A DNA stretch of 64,000 nucleotides from Marichromatium bheemlicum (GTDB lineage: Bacteria > Pseudomonadota > Gammaproteobacteria > Chromatiales > Chromatiaceae), in contig NZ_JAAXKX010000001.1 of the NCBI RefSeq assembly GCF_012276755.1, forward strand, positions 124,001 through 188,000. Reading direction: 5' to 3'. Position 1 is the stretch's first letter, and each line of letters opens with the position of its first letter. Below the pieces are notes generated by a model, which saw only the letters and a list, made by a program, of their open reading frames with translations, searched no databases and was not told the DNA's origin. Position numbers and translations under genes: made by a program. Positions 8,584 to 17,965 of this stretch are shown piece by piece.

Positions 8584-9816
8584 TCAGCGTGCGCGGTAGT
8601 GACGCTCGATGTACTCGTCCACCATGCGCTTGAACTGCTCGGCGATACCGTCGCCCTTGAGGGTGGCGACCTTCTCGCCGTCGACGAACACCGGCGCGGC
8701 CGGGCGCTCGCCGTTACCCGGCAGGCTGATGCCGATGTTGGCATGCTTGCTCTCGCCCGGACCGTTGACCACGCAGCCCATCACCGCCACCTGCATCTGC
8801 TCGACCCCGGGGTAGGTGCCGCGCCACTCGGGCATGCGCTCGCGCAGATAGGCCTGGATGTCCTGCGCCAGGTGCTGGAAGGTGTCGCTGGTGGTGCGAC
8901 CGCAGCCGGGACAGGCGGTGACCATCGGGGTGAAGGAGCGCAACCCCATGCTCTGCAGGATCTCCTGCGCGACCTCGACCTCGCGGGTGCGGGCCTCGCC
9001 TGGGGCCGGGGTGAGGGAGACGCGGATGGTGTCGCCGATGCCCTCCTGGAGCAGCACCGCGAGCGCCGCGGTCGAGGCGACGATGCCCTTCGAGCCCATC
9101 CCCGCCTCGGTCAGACCAAGGTGCAGGGCGTAGTCACAACGCGCGCCGAGCATGCGATAGACGGCGATCAGGTCCTGCACCCCGCTCATCTTGCACGAGA
9201 GGATGATGTGGTCCTTGGGCAGCCCCAGCGCGACGGCGCGATCGGCACTGGAGACGGCCGACTCGACCATCGCCTCGTACATCAGCTGCTGCGGTTCCTG
9301 GGGCGTGGCGGCGCGGTTGTTCTCGTCCATCATCCGCGCCAGCAGCTCCTGGTCGAGGCTGCCCCAGTTGACACCGATGCGCACCGGCCGGTCATAGCGG
9401 CAGGCCGTCTCGATCATGCTCGCGTACTGCGCATCCTTCTTCTCGCCGCGCCCGACGTTGCCGGGATTGATGCGGTACTTGGCCAGTGCCTCGGCACAGG
9501 CCGGGTGGTCGTTGAGCAGACGATGGCCATTGAAATGGAAGTCACCCACCAGCGGCACCGCACAGCCCTGGGCGTCGAGCGCCTCGCGGATGCGTGGCAC
9601 CGCGCGCGCCGCCTCCTCGTTGTTGACGGTGAGGCGCACCAGCTCCGAGCCCGCCCGTGCCAGCGCCAGGGTCTGACGCACGGTGGCCTCGACGTCGACG
9701 GTGTCCGTATTGGTCATGGACTGGATCACGATCGGGGCGTCGCCGCCGACGCTGAGATGGCCGATGCGCACGGGGACGCAGGCGCGTCGCTGGATGGGGG
9801 ATCGATCTGGGCTCAT
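8584..9816 (-). CDS. ispG: 4-hydroxy-3-methylbut-2-enyl-diphosphate synthase (IspG/GcpE)
   Basis: 410 residues, a little longer than E. coli IspG (372). It converts methylerythritol cyclodiphosphate to HMBPP, the penultimate step of the MEP isoprenoid pathway, using a [4Fe-4S] cluster. Visible hallmarks: [12 protein letters not shown] near the start, [17 protein letters not shown], and the cluster ligands in [10 protein letters not shown] and [11 protein letters not shown] towards the C-terminus. The ATG at 9816 ([11 protein letters not shown]) is preferred; the longer frame runs into the neighbouring Nudix gene and lacks similarity. It lies 52 bp downstream of the Nudix gene stop. Essential housekeeping gene; assignment firm. 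Confidence 0.95.
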   Translation of the reverse strand: MSPDRSPIQRRACVPVRIGHLSVGGDAPIVIQSMTNTDTVDVEATVRQTLALARAGSELVRLTVNNEEAARAVPRIREALDAQGCAVPLVGDFHFNGHRLLNDHPACAEALAKYRINPGNVGRGEKKDAQYASMIETACRYDRPVRIGVNWGSLDQELLARMMDENNRAATPQEPQQLMYEAMVESAVSSADRAVALGLPKDHIILSCKMSGVQDLIAVYRMLGARCDYALHLGLTEAGMGSKGIVASTAALAVLLQEGIGDTIRVSLTPAPGEARTREVEVAQEILQSMGLRSFTPMVTACPGCGRTTSDTFQHLAQDIQAYLRERMPEWRGTYPGVEQMQVAVMGCVVNGPGESKHANIGISLPGNGERPAAPVFVDGEKVATLKGDGIAEQFKRMVDEYIERHYRAR

Positions 9817-9868
9817 GTGCTGTTGGTTCCGCGGAATGGATGTTGGGGGATGATGGTCACCGGCGCGT

Positions 9869-10723
9869 TCAGGGCAGTGGTGAGCGCAGCCCCTGGAGGA
9901 GGTCAAGATAGTCCGGCTCGTCGGGGCCGATCAAGCCATGCCGGATCAGGAAGTCGATGATGACAAGGTTGCAATTGAGCTTGAACTCGTCGCTATCGCG
10001 CACGATCTCCAGGACTTCATCGACCGGCATGCGATAAAAGGCCTGGACCTCGCCATCGGTGCAGCGGGGCACGAAGTCCTCTGGTAGCTCGAGATCATAG
10101 CAGTACATGACATCGGGCTTGAGGCCACGCTCGGAGTCGCGACAGTAGCTCACCGCGCCGACGGCCACCGCCCGATCGGCCAAGGCCGCGTCCATCCCGG
10201 CCTCCTCGGCACACTCCTTGCGAAGATTCTCGCGCAACCCCAGGGTATGCGGCAGGCCGCCACCGACGAGGTTATCGAGCCGGTTGGGGTAGACCCGGCG
10301 ATCGGCAGCACGCCGCCCCACCCACATCTCCAGCCCGCGCACGGTCCGCACGAAACCATTGAGGTGCTGCCCGAAGGCGCGGATGCCAAAGAACGGCGCA
10401 CTGGCGCGATCGACCACGCAACAGGCACGATCGCGCCCGGTCGGGGTCACCGGATAACGCTCACCATGGATATAGGGGATCTCACCGTGCGCCACCAGCG
10501 TCTCGACCACCTCGGCGAGCAGTGCCGAGCGGGCGGCGAAGTCGTGCGGTGCATTGATCCAGTGCACCGCCTGTGGCTCGACGCGGAACCAGCGTGGCCA
10601 GCGCGTCAGCGCCCGCGCTGCGGCATGGCGCAGGGTGCCGATCCGCACCCCGTCGAGCAGCCAGGGCACGAAGTCCTCCGGGTCCCAGCGATTACAGGCG
10701 AGGATCTTGTCGTACAGCCCCAT
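9869..10723 (-). CDS. DUF4743 + Nudix hydrolase
   Basis: 284 residues. The N-terminal half (about 1-115) resembles DUF4743, the region found before the Nudix domain in thiamine-pyrophosphokinase-linked proteins; the C-terminal half (about 120-275) is the Nudix fold. The Nudix box reads [23 protein letters not shown]: the REUxEE core is present as KECAEE, whereas the upstream Glu is replaced, as is usual in this subfamily. Relatives hydrolyse oxidised thiamine diphosphates. The ATG at 10723 has GGAG eight bases upstream; the longer frame runs antisense through mazG. It follows mazG by 46 bp, giving a small nucleotide-sanitising pair. Substrate is inferred from family only. Confidence 0.85.
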   Translation of the reverse strand: MGLYDKILACNRWDPEDFVPWLLDGVRIGTLRHAAARALTRWPRWFRVEPQAVHWINAPHDFAARSALLAEVVETLVAHGEIPYIHGERYPVTPTGRDRACCVVDRASAPFFGIRAFGQHLNGFVRTVRGLEMWVGRRAADRRVYPNRLDNLVGGGLPHTLGLRENLRKECAEEAGMDAALADRAVAVGAVSYCRDSERGLKPDVMYCYDLELPEDFVPRCTDGEVQAFYRMPVDEVLEIVRDSDEFKLNCNLVIIDFLIRHGLIGPDEPDYLDLLQGLRSPLP

Positions 10724-10769
10724 CAATCGGTCTCCGTCGCGCGCGCCCAGCGGCACGCCAGGTGATGAT

Positions 10770-11603
10770 TCAATCCCGTTCCTCCCGTTTGACCTGGATC
10801 CACAGTCGCTCCATCTCGTCGCGCCGCTCGGCGGTGGGCACCTGCCCGGCCTCGCGCAACCGCGCCTCGACCGCGCCGAAGCGCCGCTCGAAGCGCTGCC
10901 CGGCCTCGCGCAGCGCCTGCTCGGCGTCGACACCGAGGTGACGGGCGAGGTTGACGCAAGAAAACAGCAGATCGCCGACCTCGTGCACCCGTTCGGGGTC
11001 ACCGGCCGGGCGCACCAGGGTCTCGCGACACTCCGCCAACTCCTCCTCGACCTTGGCGAAGACGCCATCGACGTCGTCCCAGTCGAAGCCGACCCGTGCC
11101 GCACGCCGCTGCAGCTTCTCGGCGCGCAGCAGCGCTGGCAACGCCCGCGCCACGCCATCGAGCGCCCCGGGCGGCGTCGCGCCCGCGCCCTTGGCGGCGC
11201 GCTCGGCGGCCTTCACCCGCTCCCAGTGCTCGCGCACCGCCGCGCCGTCGTCGAGCGCGGTGTCGGCGAAGACGTGCGGATGACGCCGCACCAGCTTCTC
11301 GCAGATCGCCTGCACCACCTCGGCGAAGGCGAAGCTACCGCGCTCCTCGGCCATGCGGGCGTGAAAGACCACCTGCAGCAGCAGGTCGCCGAGTTCGTCG
11401 CGCAGCTCCGGCATGTCGTCGCGCTCGATCGCGTCGGCGACCTCGTAGGCCTCCTCGAGGGTGAAGGGCAGGATGGTGGCGAAGGTCTGGGCCAGGTCCC
11501 AGGCACACCCGGCCTGCGGGTCACGCAGCCGGGCCATGATCGCGAGCAGATCATCGAGATCATAGCGCCGTGGTGCACTGGGATCGGAAGCGGTGATGGA
11601 CAT
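10770..11603 (-). CDS. mazG: Nucleoside triphosphate pyrophosphohydrolase MazG
   Basis: 277 residues (E. coli MazG 263). Two MazG domains: the first has LEEAYEVADAIE and ELRDELGDLLLQVVFH, the second KVEEELAECRETL and EVGDLLFSCVNLARHLG, each giving the EExxE...ExxD metal site. The enzyme hydrolyses (d)NTPs to monophosphates and pyrophosphate and clears aberrant nucleotides. The ATG at 11603 overlaps the stop of the upstream membrane-protein gene in a TGATG junction, so the two are translationally coupled. Ends with VKREERD. Confidence 0.93.
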   Translation of the reverse strand: MSITASDPSAPRRYDLDDLLAIMARLRDPQAGCAWDLAQTFATILPFTLEEAYEVADAIERDDMPELRDELGDLLLQVVFHARMAEERGSFAFAEVVQAICEKLVRRHPHVFADTALDDGAAVREHWERVKAAERAAKGAGATPPGALDGVARALPALLRAEKLQRRAARVGFDWDDVDGVFAKVEEELAECRETLVRPAGDPERVHEVGDLLFSCVNLARHLGVDAEQALREAGQRFERRFGAVEARLREAGQVPTAERRDEMERLWIQVKREERD

Positions 11604-11941
11604 CAGAAGAACAACCCGAGCAACATGGAGAGCAAGATGCCCCAACCCCAGACCCGGTGGGAGAGTCCGATGAAGGTTGCGGGCGCGGCCGGCACGCCAC
11701 GGCGCAGTCGCCCCCAGAGGTGGGGACCGGCGAGGAACCAGGGCAGGAAACCGAGCGTCATTGGCAGCGCGATCACGCCCGGCACCGGCGCCTGCAGCAG
11801 TAGCGACACCGCCGCCATCGGCCAGAGCACGAAATAGGCCGCGCTCACCCGTGCCTCGACGTCGTGGGCACGTACTCGCCACGCCAGTGCCAGCGCGACC
11901 AGCGCCCAGCCGGCGACGATGGCGATGATGATCAGACGCAT
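11603..11941 (-). CDS. Small multi-pass membrane protein, function unknown
   Basis: 112 residues starting MRLIIIAIVAGWALVALALAW at 11941, with GGGGAG directly before the ATG. Hydrophobic segments at about 2-20, 32-50, 55-72 and 92-111 suggest three or four membrane helices; the loop PHLWGRLRRGVPAAP is basic. I do not recognise a family. Coupled to mazG by a TGATG overlap. The longer frame adds a basic stretch that looks non-coding. Confidence 0.7.
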   Translation of the reverse strand: MRLIIIAIVAGWALVALALAWRVRAHDVEARVSAAYFVLWPMAAVSLLLQAPVPGVIALPMTLGFLPWFLAGPHLWGRLRRGVPAAPATFIGLSHRVWGWGILLSMLLGLFF

Positions 11942-12060
11942 CTCCCCTCCCCCTGCCAGACCCGGTTGACGACGACGCGGCCAGGCCGGTGTCACTGTGA
12001 CCCGATGGTAGCGGATCGATCACACGAGGGTCCATCGACGAAAAAGATCGCGCCCAGGGG

Positions 12061-12089
12061 TTGACACCAGGTCCGGCGCGCTACAAAAT
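12061..12089 (+). promoter_or_regulatory. Promoter of the tRNA-Arg pair
   Basis: Consensus TTGACA, 17 bp spacer, CAAAAT. Transcription would start near 12096, about 100 nt before the first tRNA. Confidence 0.65.
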
Positions 12090-12198
12090 AAGCGCCTCTT
12101 CGGTGTTCGATGTCGGCAACGACCTCCGCCGAAGCCGCTCAATCAGCCTGCAGGCATGCGAGGCTGGATAGAGCCTCCAAGGATGGAGCAAAATTTAC

Positions 12199-12275
12199 GC
12201 GCCCGTAGCTCAGCTGGATAGAGTACCTGGCTACGAACCAGGTGGTCGGAGGTTCGAATCCTTCCGGGCGCGCCA
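12199..12275 (+). tRNA. tRNA-Arg (anticodon ACG)
   Basis: 77 nt including an encoded CCA. Acceptor stem GCGCCCG / CGGGCGC, D-arm GCTC...GAGT, anticodon stem CCTGG / CCAGG with loop CTACGAA (anticodon ACG), T-arm with GGTTCGAATCC. Reads CGN arginine codons after A34 is edited to inosine. Identical to the copy 170 bp downstream. Confidence 0.97.
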
Positions 12276-12281
12276 TACAAG

Positions 12282-12312
12282 ACGCCTCAGCCCTCAGGGT
12301 CTGAGGCGTTGT
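12282..12312 (+). terminator. Hairpin between the two tRNA-Arg genes
   Basis: Stem ACGCCTCAG / CTGAGGCGT (9 bp) with a 10-nt loop, followed by TGTTC. It closely resembles the terminator after the second tRNA, so each tRNA unit carries its own copy. Confidence 0.6.
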
Positions 12313-12368
12313 TCATCGGCCTACCGCCGATGGGTCTGGCAACCCCAGGCCACAAAAGAGCAAGACAT

Positions 12369-12445
12369 GCGCCCGTAGCTCAGCTGGATAGAGTACCTGG
12401 CTACGAACCAGGTGGTCGGAGGTTCGAATCCTTCCGGGCGCGCCA
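12369..12445 (+). tRNA. tRNA-Arg (anticodon ACG), second copy
   Basis: Same 77-nt sequence as the first copy, including the CCA end and a few flanking bases. No separate promoter is obvious, so it is probably transcribed by read-through past the intervening hairpin. Confidence 0.97.
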
Positions 12446-12453
12446 TACCAAGC

Positions 12454-12486
12454 AACGCCCCAGGCCCTCGGGTCTGGGGCGTTTTG
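12454..12486 (+). terminator. Terminator of the tRNA-Arg operon
   Basis: Stem AACGCCCCAG / CTGGGGCGTT with a 10-nt loop and a short T-run (TTTT) at the stem end: a classical intrinsic terminator. It also lies just beyond the stop of the convergent GGDEF/EAL gene. Confidence 0.8.
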
Positions 12487-12506
12487 CGTTTCGGCCCCGA
12501 CACCCC

Positions 12507-15500
12507 TCACCCACCCGGCTCCACCCGCCCCGCCCGCAGCAGCGGCTCGAGCTGCTCGGCGGGGAGCGGGCGGCAATAGTAATAGCCCTGGGCGACGGTG
12601 CAGTGGTGGGCAAGCAGGAAGCGGCGCTGGGCCTCGGTCTCGACACCCTCGGCGATCCGCGCCAGACCGAGGTTATCGCCGAGACCGATGATCGCCTTGA
12701 GGATGGCGGTCGCCTGATAGGGCAGCTCGGGGCGCTCGTCGATCTCGGCGAGGAAGGAGCGGTCGATCTTCAATGAGTTCACCGGCAACCGGTTGAGATA
12801 ACTCAGCGAGGCATAGCCGGTACCGAAATCGTCGAGCGCGATCGAGAACCCGCGTTGACGCAGCTCGGTGACCGCGGCTACCGCCCGCTCGATCGAGCGC
12901 ATCGCTGCACTCTCGGTGATCTCGAACTCGAGCATCTCCGGGGCGATGCCAAAGCCCTCGGCGGTATTGCCAAGCCGCTGCGCCAGACCGTCGAGAAAGA
13001 GTTCGTTGGCCGACAGATTGACCGCGATCGGGACCACGGGCACGCCCTGCGCCTGCCAGTCGAGGAGCTGACGACATGCGAGATCGAGCACGATGGGGCC
13101 GAGCTGGAGGATCAACCCGGTGGTCTCGGCCAGCGGGATGAAGCGCCCCGGCGGGATCAACCCCTGTTGTGGATGCTGCCAGCGCACCAGTGCCTCGAGG
13201 CTGAGGATGCGGCCATCGCGCAGGTCGACGCGGGGCTGGAAGTGGAGCAGGATCTCGTCGCGCTCGAGCGCCAGGCGCAGGTCTTGCTCGAGCTGGAACT
13301 GCTCGTGCAGGCGCTCGTTGGTCTCAGGGGTAAAGAAGCGATAGCTCCCCCGCCCCTCGGCCTTGGCCATGTGCAGCGCGGCATCGGCGTGACCGATCAG
13401 CTCATCGGCGCTCACCGCATCGTCGGGATACAGCGAGATGCCGGTCGAGGCACTGATCAGCACCGCGCGATCCTCGATCGCCACCGGCGGGGCGAGCACC
13501 TCCAGGATCTGTTTGACTAGCTCACTACAGGTCTCCGGGGTGGGCTGATCAGCGGTCAACCAGATGAAATTGTCGCCGCCGAAGCGCGCCAGTGTGTCAT
13601 TACCGCCGAGGATCCCGAGCAACCGCTGCGCAACCTCGCGCAACACCTGATCACCGGCCTGGTGACCGAGCGAGTCGTTGATCAGCTTGAGATTGTCGAG
13701 GTCGATCGAGAGCAGCGCCAGGCTACGCGCCCCACGCCCCCCCTGGGTAAGCGCACGCTTGATGCGCTTGCGCATCAAGCGACGGTTGGCCAAACCGGTG
13801 AGCGGGTCGTAGTGCGAGAGGAAGGCGAGCTTGTCGGAGAGGGTCTTCTCGTCGCTGATATCGACTAAACCCCCATAGTAGCGACGCACCCCTGGATCAC
13901 TCGGGTCGAGCTGACACTCGGTGGTGGCCCGCACCCAACGCAACGAACCGTCCTTGTGGCGCAACCGCAGCTCGCAGGTCGAGGTCTGGCCGGGTTCGAG
14001 ATCGACGATGTTGTCGTCGAACAGCTCACCGTCCTCCTCGATCACCATGAAACGCCAGCTGCGCTGCGCCAGCACCTCATCGAGCGTATAGCCGGTGAGC
14101 GCGAGGATGGAATCGGTCATCCACTCGATCCAGAAACGACCGCCATCGTGACGCTGACTGGCATAGGCGACATCGGTCATCACCGAGGTGACCTGACGAT
14201 AGCGCGTCTCGCTGAGCAGCAGATCATGCTGGATCTGCTGGCGGACCAAGAGGTTGACGATGGTCTCGCCGAAGAGCTGCAGCACCTGCCCCTCGTCGTC
14301 GCTCCATTCCCGTGGCTGGCGCGCGCTCTCCAGCCCCAGCGAACCGAACAACTGTCCATGGCTGGTCAGGGCCACGGCGAGCAGCGCTCGGGTGCCGCGC
14401 GCGCGCAACATCGCCCGTTCGAGATGGGCCTCGGGCGGCAACCGCTCGATGTCGGGGATCCCGATCGGTTGTTGACGATGAATCTGGGTCATGCGCCACG
14501 GCGTCTGCGCCAGCGGCGTGGCCTGGAGCAGCGGGCTGCTCGGCGCCACCCCCTCGGCACACCACTGGCGATACTGACGCAGGGTCTGGGACGAGGTGTC
14601 GAGCCGAAACAGGACACAACGGTCGGCCTGGAAGAAGCGCCCGATGCGCTCCAGCGCGCACTGGAGCAAGCCGTCGAGGGCATCCGGGGTCGCATGGAGG
14701 AACTGGGTCGAGAGTTCGGCGATCAGCCGTTGGAACTGTAGCTGATGACGCAACGCCTGCTGGATGCGCTCACGCTCGGTGATATCGGTGACCAACCCCT
14801 GGTAATAGAGGATGCGACCCAGGGCGTCGCGCTGGATGCTGGTGTCTTCCTCGACCCAGTGTACCGAGCCATCGGCCCAGCAGACACGATAGCGCTGATT
14901 GAAGGCCGGTCCCTCGACATCGAGGAAGCGATTGAACCCCCGCTCCAATCGGGGACGATCCTCGGGATGAACCAGGTCGACGAAGCGCAGCGTCCCCGCA
15001 CGCATCTGGTCGAGCGGATACCCCCAGCGCCGGACGTTGTCCGAGGCATAGCGGATCGGCCACCCCGGCTCGGGGGCCCAGCGAAAGGCGACGATGTTGC
15101 TCGCATCGATGATCTCGGCGGCCGCGGTGAGCTTGGTGTTGGCCTCAATCAGGGCATCGCGCTGGGTGATCCGCTCGGTCTGGTCGACGATGTTGCAGAT
15201 CAGCTCGAGCGCATCGGACCCCGGGATCGGCAGCCGGATCAGCACCAGATCGACGATCAGCACCGCACTGCCGCGACCGACCAGCTCGACCTCGCGGCAA
15301 CTGGCCTTGCCGTCATCGAGCGCGCGGCGCAGCGCGGCGAGGAGGAAGGATTGGTGACGCGGGGTGGCCAAGCGCTCGAAACGGCGGTGTTCGAGCGTGA
15401 GCAGCCGGGCGGCTGCGGCATTGAACTCGCGGATCACCCCCTCAGGGGAGACCTGCAGCGCCGGCTGCGGCTGCTCGTGATAGAGGGCGCGAAAACGCTG

Positions 15501-15713
15501 CGAGGCGACCTCGTTGGCATGCTCGCTCTCGCGCAGCGCTTGCTGCTGCAGCTCGAGCTCGGCGTGATAGATGTGCAGCTCCTCGAGCAACGTGGTGATA
15601 TCGAATTCACCATGGCCGAGCGCATCGAGGGCGCGACCGAAATCCCCGTCGCGCAGGATCTGTCTGGCACGATCACGCAGCGTCTGGCCTGACTCCGAGG
15701 GAGGTTGATTCAT
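12507..15713 (-). CDS. PAS-PAS-GAF-PAS-GGDEF-EAL cyclic-di-GMP protein
   Basis: 1068 residues from the ATG at 15713 (MNQPPSESGQ); an alternative start lies 24 codons upstream. Order by eye: helical N-terminus, PAS about 70-180, PAS about 205-325 (with WVEEDTSIQRD and ITERE), GAF about 350-485, PAS about 495-620, GGDEF about 640-800, EAL about 815-1060. The GGDEF signature is FGGDNF, with the catalytic Glu replaced by Asn, so cyclase activity is doubtful. The EAL part looks complete: EALVRW, NLSANEL, EITES, DDFGTGYASLSYL, KIDRSF and AEGVET. The protein is therefore probably a sensor-controlled c-di-GMP phosphodiesterase whose GGDEF may bind GTP. No membrane segment seen. It stands alone, convergent with the tRNA genes. 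Confidence 0.9.
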   Translation of the reverse strand: MNQPPSESGQTLRDRARQILRDGDFGRALDALGHGEFDITTLLEELHIYHAELELQQQALRESEHANEVASQRFRALYHEQPQPALQVSPEGVIREFNAAAARLLTLEHRRFERLATPRHQSFLLAALRRALDDGKASCREVELVGRGSAVLIVDLVLIRLPIPGSDALELICNIVDQTERITQRDALIEANTKLTAAAEIIDASNIVAFRWAPEPGWPIRYASDNVRRWGYPLDQMRAGTLRFVDLVHPEDRPRLERGFNRFLDVEGPAFNQRYRVCWADGSVHWVEEDTSIQRDALGRILYYQGLVTDITERERIQQALRHQLQFQRLIAELSTQFLHATPDALDGLLQCALERIGRFFQADRCVLFRLDTSSQTLRQYRQWCAEGVAPSSPLLQATPLAQTPWRMTQIHRQQPIGIPDIERLPPEAHLERAMLRARGTRALLAVALTSHGQLFGSLGLESARQPREWSDDEGQVLQLFGETIVNLLVRQQIQHDLLLSETRYRQVTSVMTDVAYASQRHDGGRFWIEWMTDSILALTGYTLDEVLAQRSWRFMVIEEDGELFDDNIVDLEPGQTSTCELRLRHKDGSLRWVRATTECQLDPSDPGVRRYYGGLVDISDEKTLSDKLAFLSHYDPLTGLANRRLMRKRIKRALTQGGRGARSLALLSIDLDNLKLINDSLGHQAGDQVLREVAQRLLGILGGNDTLARFGGDNFIWLTADQPTPETCSELVKQILEVLAPPVAIEDRAVLISASTGISLYPDDAVSADELIGHADAALHMAKAEGRGSYRFFTPETNERLHEQFQLEQDLRLALERDEILLHFQPRVDLRDGRILSLEALVRWQHPQQGLIPPGRFIPLAETTGLILQLGPIVLDLACRQLLDWQAQGVPVVPIAVNLSANELFLDGLAQRLGNTAEGFGIAPEMLEFEITESAAMRSIERAVAAVTELRQRGFSIALDDFGTGYASLSYLNRLPVNSLKIDRSFLAEIDERPELPYQATAILKAIIGLGDNLGLARIAEGVETEAQRRFLLAHHCTVAQGYYYCRPLPAEQLEPLLRAGRVEPGG

Positions 15714-15939
15714 CGCTTCACCATGAATGACCGCAACACCATCCACCCGATCCCGCACCGGGTGAGACGACTCGCGGGGCAGCACACCGGCCTGCCTCAG
15801 GGGCGATCAGAGAGCCCGTCGAACACGACAACGAAGGGCGCGGGCATCCCGATCAAGGCATGAGTTTGGGCTGGCACTCCGGATCCCAAGCACCTGGCAA
15901 GCCAAGCGAGGCCCCGATCGTCGCCACCGTTCGCCCGGC

Positions 15940-16740
15940 TCAGCGCCCCGTCCCGAGCGCCCCCCAGCCGGACTCACCACGCCCGAAGCGCCAGCACCCG
16001 GCAGCGGTGAAACCGTCACCGTCCCAACGGCAGGGCGCGACCACGATCTCCTGGGAATCGGCCTCGATCCAGTTGAAGGCATTGGGCTCGCCCTTGTGGC
16101 GGGTGGAGATCGCGGTGCCGGCCTGGGCCACCACCACGCCCTCGGCGACCCCGGCATAGCCACGGTGCAGGTGGCCACCGAGGATCAGGTCGATGCGCGC
16201 GCGACGCAGCCCCACCAGGGTCCGGCGCGCGCGTCCGACCAACCCACGCCGCCGCAGCTCGGTGGAGAGCAGGAAGGGATGATGGGCGACGAGGAGACGC
16301 AACGCCGCGGGATCGGCGGCCGTGACCAGGCGTTCGATACGGGCGAGCTGGGCGCGATTGACGCGCCCGCGCGACCAGTCCGGGTGCGGCCCCCAGCGGC
16401 GCGCGGTGTTGATCCCGACGGCGATGTATCCACTCCCGACGTACTCGGGCTCGAGCGCGCGACCGAGCCCGGCGCGCCAGCGTCCCCAGGGATCGAGGAA
16501 GCGCAGCAGCGGACGCCAGCCGGGGAGGTCGTGATTGCCCGGGACGGCCAGCACCGGCGCCGACAACTGCGCGATGAAGTCGGCGGCAGCAGCGAACTCG
16601 GCAGGCCGGGCACGCTGGGTGAGGTCCCCGCTGAGGACGATCAGGTCCGGTCCCCGGGTCCGGAGTGCCGCGACCAGGGCCGTGGTGAGATCGGGCCGAT
16701 CGCGCCCGAAGTGGAGATCGGAGAGATGGGCGATACGCAT
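15940..16740 (-). CDS. Calcineurin-like metallophosphoesterase
   Basis: 266 residues. Starts MRIAHLSDLHFGRD at 16740, giving the D-x-H block; then VLSGDLTQRA (GDxxxR variant), VPGNHD, AHHPFLLS and GGHLHRG follow in order, the complete dinuclear-metal site of the family. Closest in layout to CpdA/Icc-type cyclic nucleotide phosphodiesterases and UDP-diacylglucosamine-like hydrolases; the substrate cannot be told. It is four bases downstream of the lipid-kinase gene, so they form an operon, hinting at a lipid or nucleotide-lipid substrate (inference). Confidence 0.88.
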   Translation of the reverse strand: MRIAHLSDLHFGRDRPDLTTALVAALRTRGPDLIVLSGDLTQRARPAEFAAAADFIAQLSAPVLAVPGNHDLPGWRPLLRFLDPWGRWRAGLGRALEPEYVGSGYIAVGINTARRWGPHPDWSRGRVNRAQLARIERLVTAADPAALRLLVAHHPFLLSTELRRRGLVGRARRTLVGLRRARIDLILGGHLHRGYAGVAEGVVVAQAGTAISTRHKGEPNAFNWIEADSQEIVVAPCRWDGDGFTAAGCWRFGRGESGWGALGTGR

Positions 16741-16744
16741 CCGC

Positions 16745-17764
16745 TCAATCCGCCACCGTGGGCGGCGGCACCAAGACCGCCACCGCGGCACGCTCCAGGG
16801 TGAAGCGCAGCGGCGCGCGTAGTCGCACCCGCTCACCGTCGCACATCACCGAGACGGCACGACGGCGCCCGACGCCGATCTCGGCGTGCGTGGCGGCGGT
16901 GGCGAGCACCGCGTCGTCGTGCTGCCAGCTGCCGAGCATCAGGCGCATCCCCAGGCGCATCAGCTCCAGGCCCGAGGCATCACGCACCGCATAAAGACCG
17001 AGCTTGCCGCCATCGAGTCGGGTACGGCTCGGCACCGGGCCGGGCTGGGTATCGATCAGGTTGGCGGTGACCACCAGCGCCCGCGCCCGCAACCGCTCAC
17101 GGCGCTCTGCGGTCAGCAAGCGCAAACGCAGGTGGCGATAGCGCTGGATCAGCGACAGCCCACGCCACACCAACCTCGGCCACAACACCCAAGGACTATT
17201 GCCACGGGCACGTTCACGCTCGCGCCAGCGTGCCAGCAGCGAGCCGAAGCCGACCATGCAGGCACAGAGGAAGGGCTGGCCGTTGACCCGGCCGAGGTCG
17301 ATGTGACGCACCTCGGCCTCGAGCAGCGCCGCGATCGCCGCCCCGGGGTCGAGCGGGATACCAAGATCGCGCGCCGTCCAGTTCATCGTGCCGCAGGGGA
17401 TGATGCCGATCGGCAACGCCCGCCCGGCCAGCGCCTCGACCACCGCCAACACGGTGCCGTCGCCGCCGGCGACATAAACGGCGCGATAACTCGCCCCGGC
17501 AAAGGCACCCCGCAGCATCGCCTCGACCTGACCCGCCACCAGCGCCAGCTCGTCGACCTGCACACCCCGCGCGGACAACCGCTGGCGCAGGGTGATCACC
17601 GCCGCCAGCGCGGCGGCATTCCCCGAGGCTCGGTTAGCCACCACCAACACCCGGGCACCGGCGGGGACCACGGGATCGATGATCATGGACTGGGGCGGGG
17701 AGACGACGAGGGGCAAGGGAGTCACTCCTATGGATTGCAACACCGGGCGATCGTCCCGATACAT
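16745..17764 (-). CDS. Diacylglycerol/sphingosine kinase-like lipid kinase (YegS/BmrU family)
   Basis: 339 residues if started at the ATG at 17764; an ATG 26 codons later or a TTG at 17800 are alternatives, and none has a good ribosome-binding site. The DAGK catalytic domain is clear: ARVLVVANRASGNA (residues about 35-48), then VYVAGGDGTVLAVVEAL, the nucleotide-binding GGDGT loop, and IGIIPCGTMNWTARDLGIP. The C-terminal beta-sandwich has LDGGKLGLYAVRD, the family's D-G/DG site. These enzymes phosphorylate diacylglycerol or similar lipids at the membrane face. Operon with the phosphoesterase just downstream. Confidence 0.85.
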   Translation of the reverse strand: MYRDDRPVLQSIGVTPLPLVVSPPQSMIIDPVVPAGARVLVVANRASGNAAALAAVITLRQRLSARGVQVDELALVAGQVEAMLRGAFAGASYRAVYVAGGDGTVLAVVEALAGRALPIGIIPCGTMNWTARDLGIPLDPGAAIAALLEAEVRHIDLGRVNGQPFLCACMVGFGSLLARWRERERARGNSPWVLWPRLVWRGLSLIQRYRHLRLRLLTAERRERLRARALVVTANLIDTQPGPVPSRTRLDGGKLGLYAVRDASGLELMRLGMRLMLGSWQHDDAVLATAATHAEIGVGRRRAVSVMCDGERVRLRAPLRFTLERAAVAVLVPPPTVAD

Positions 17765-17965
17765 GGGGACAGATTCAGGCAAGTGAAGCCCAACCGTCAA
17801 AACAACGGCTTGAACCGGACACGTTGCGCTTATACCCTATCGGCGCCATCGCGACCACGAGACACCCTGGCAGCACCCCCGAGGCGCCCCGCAACGAGCC
17901 TCCGCAAGCACACGCAACGCCACCACAGACGTCCCGACAGAGCGGCACGCGCCCCGAGGTGAGCC

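Noticed and set aside
12199-12500. tRNA-Arg genes as an integration site of a genomic island
   Set aside because: No integrase next to them and no partial tRNA copy downstream; the second copy is a full functional gene.
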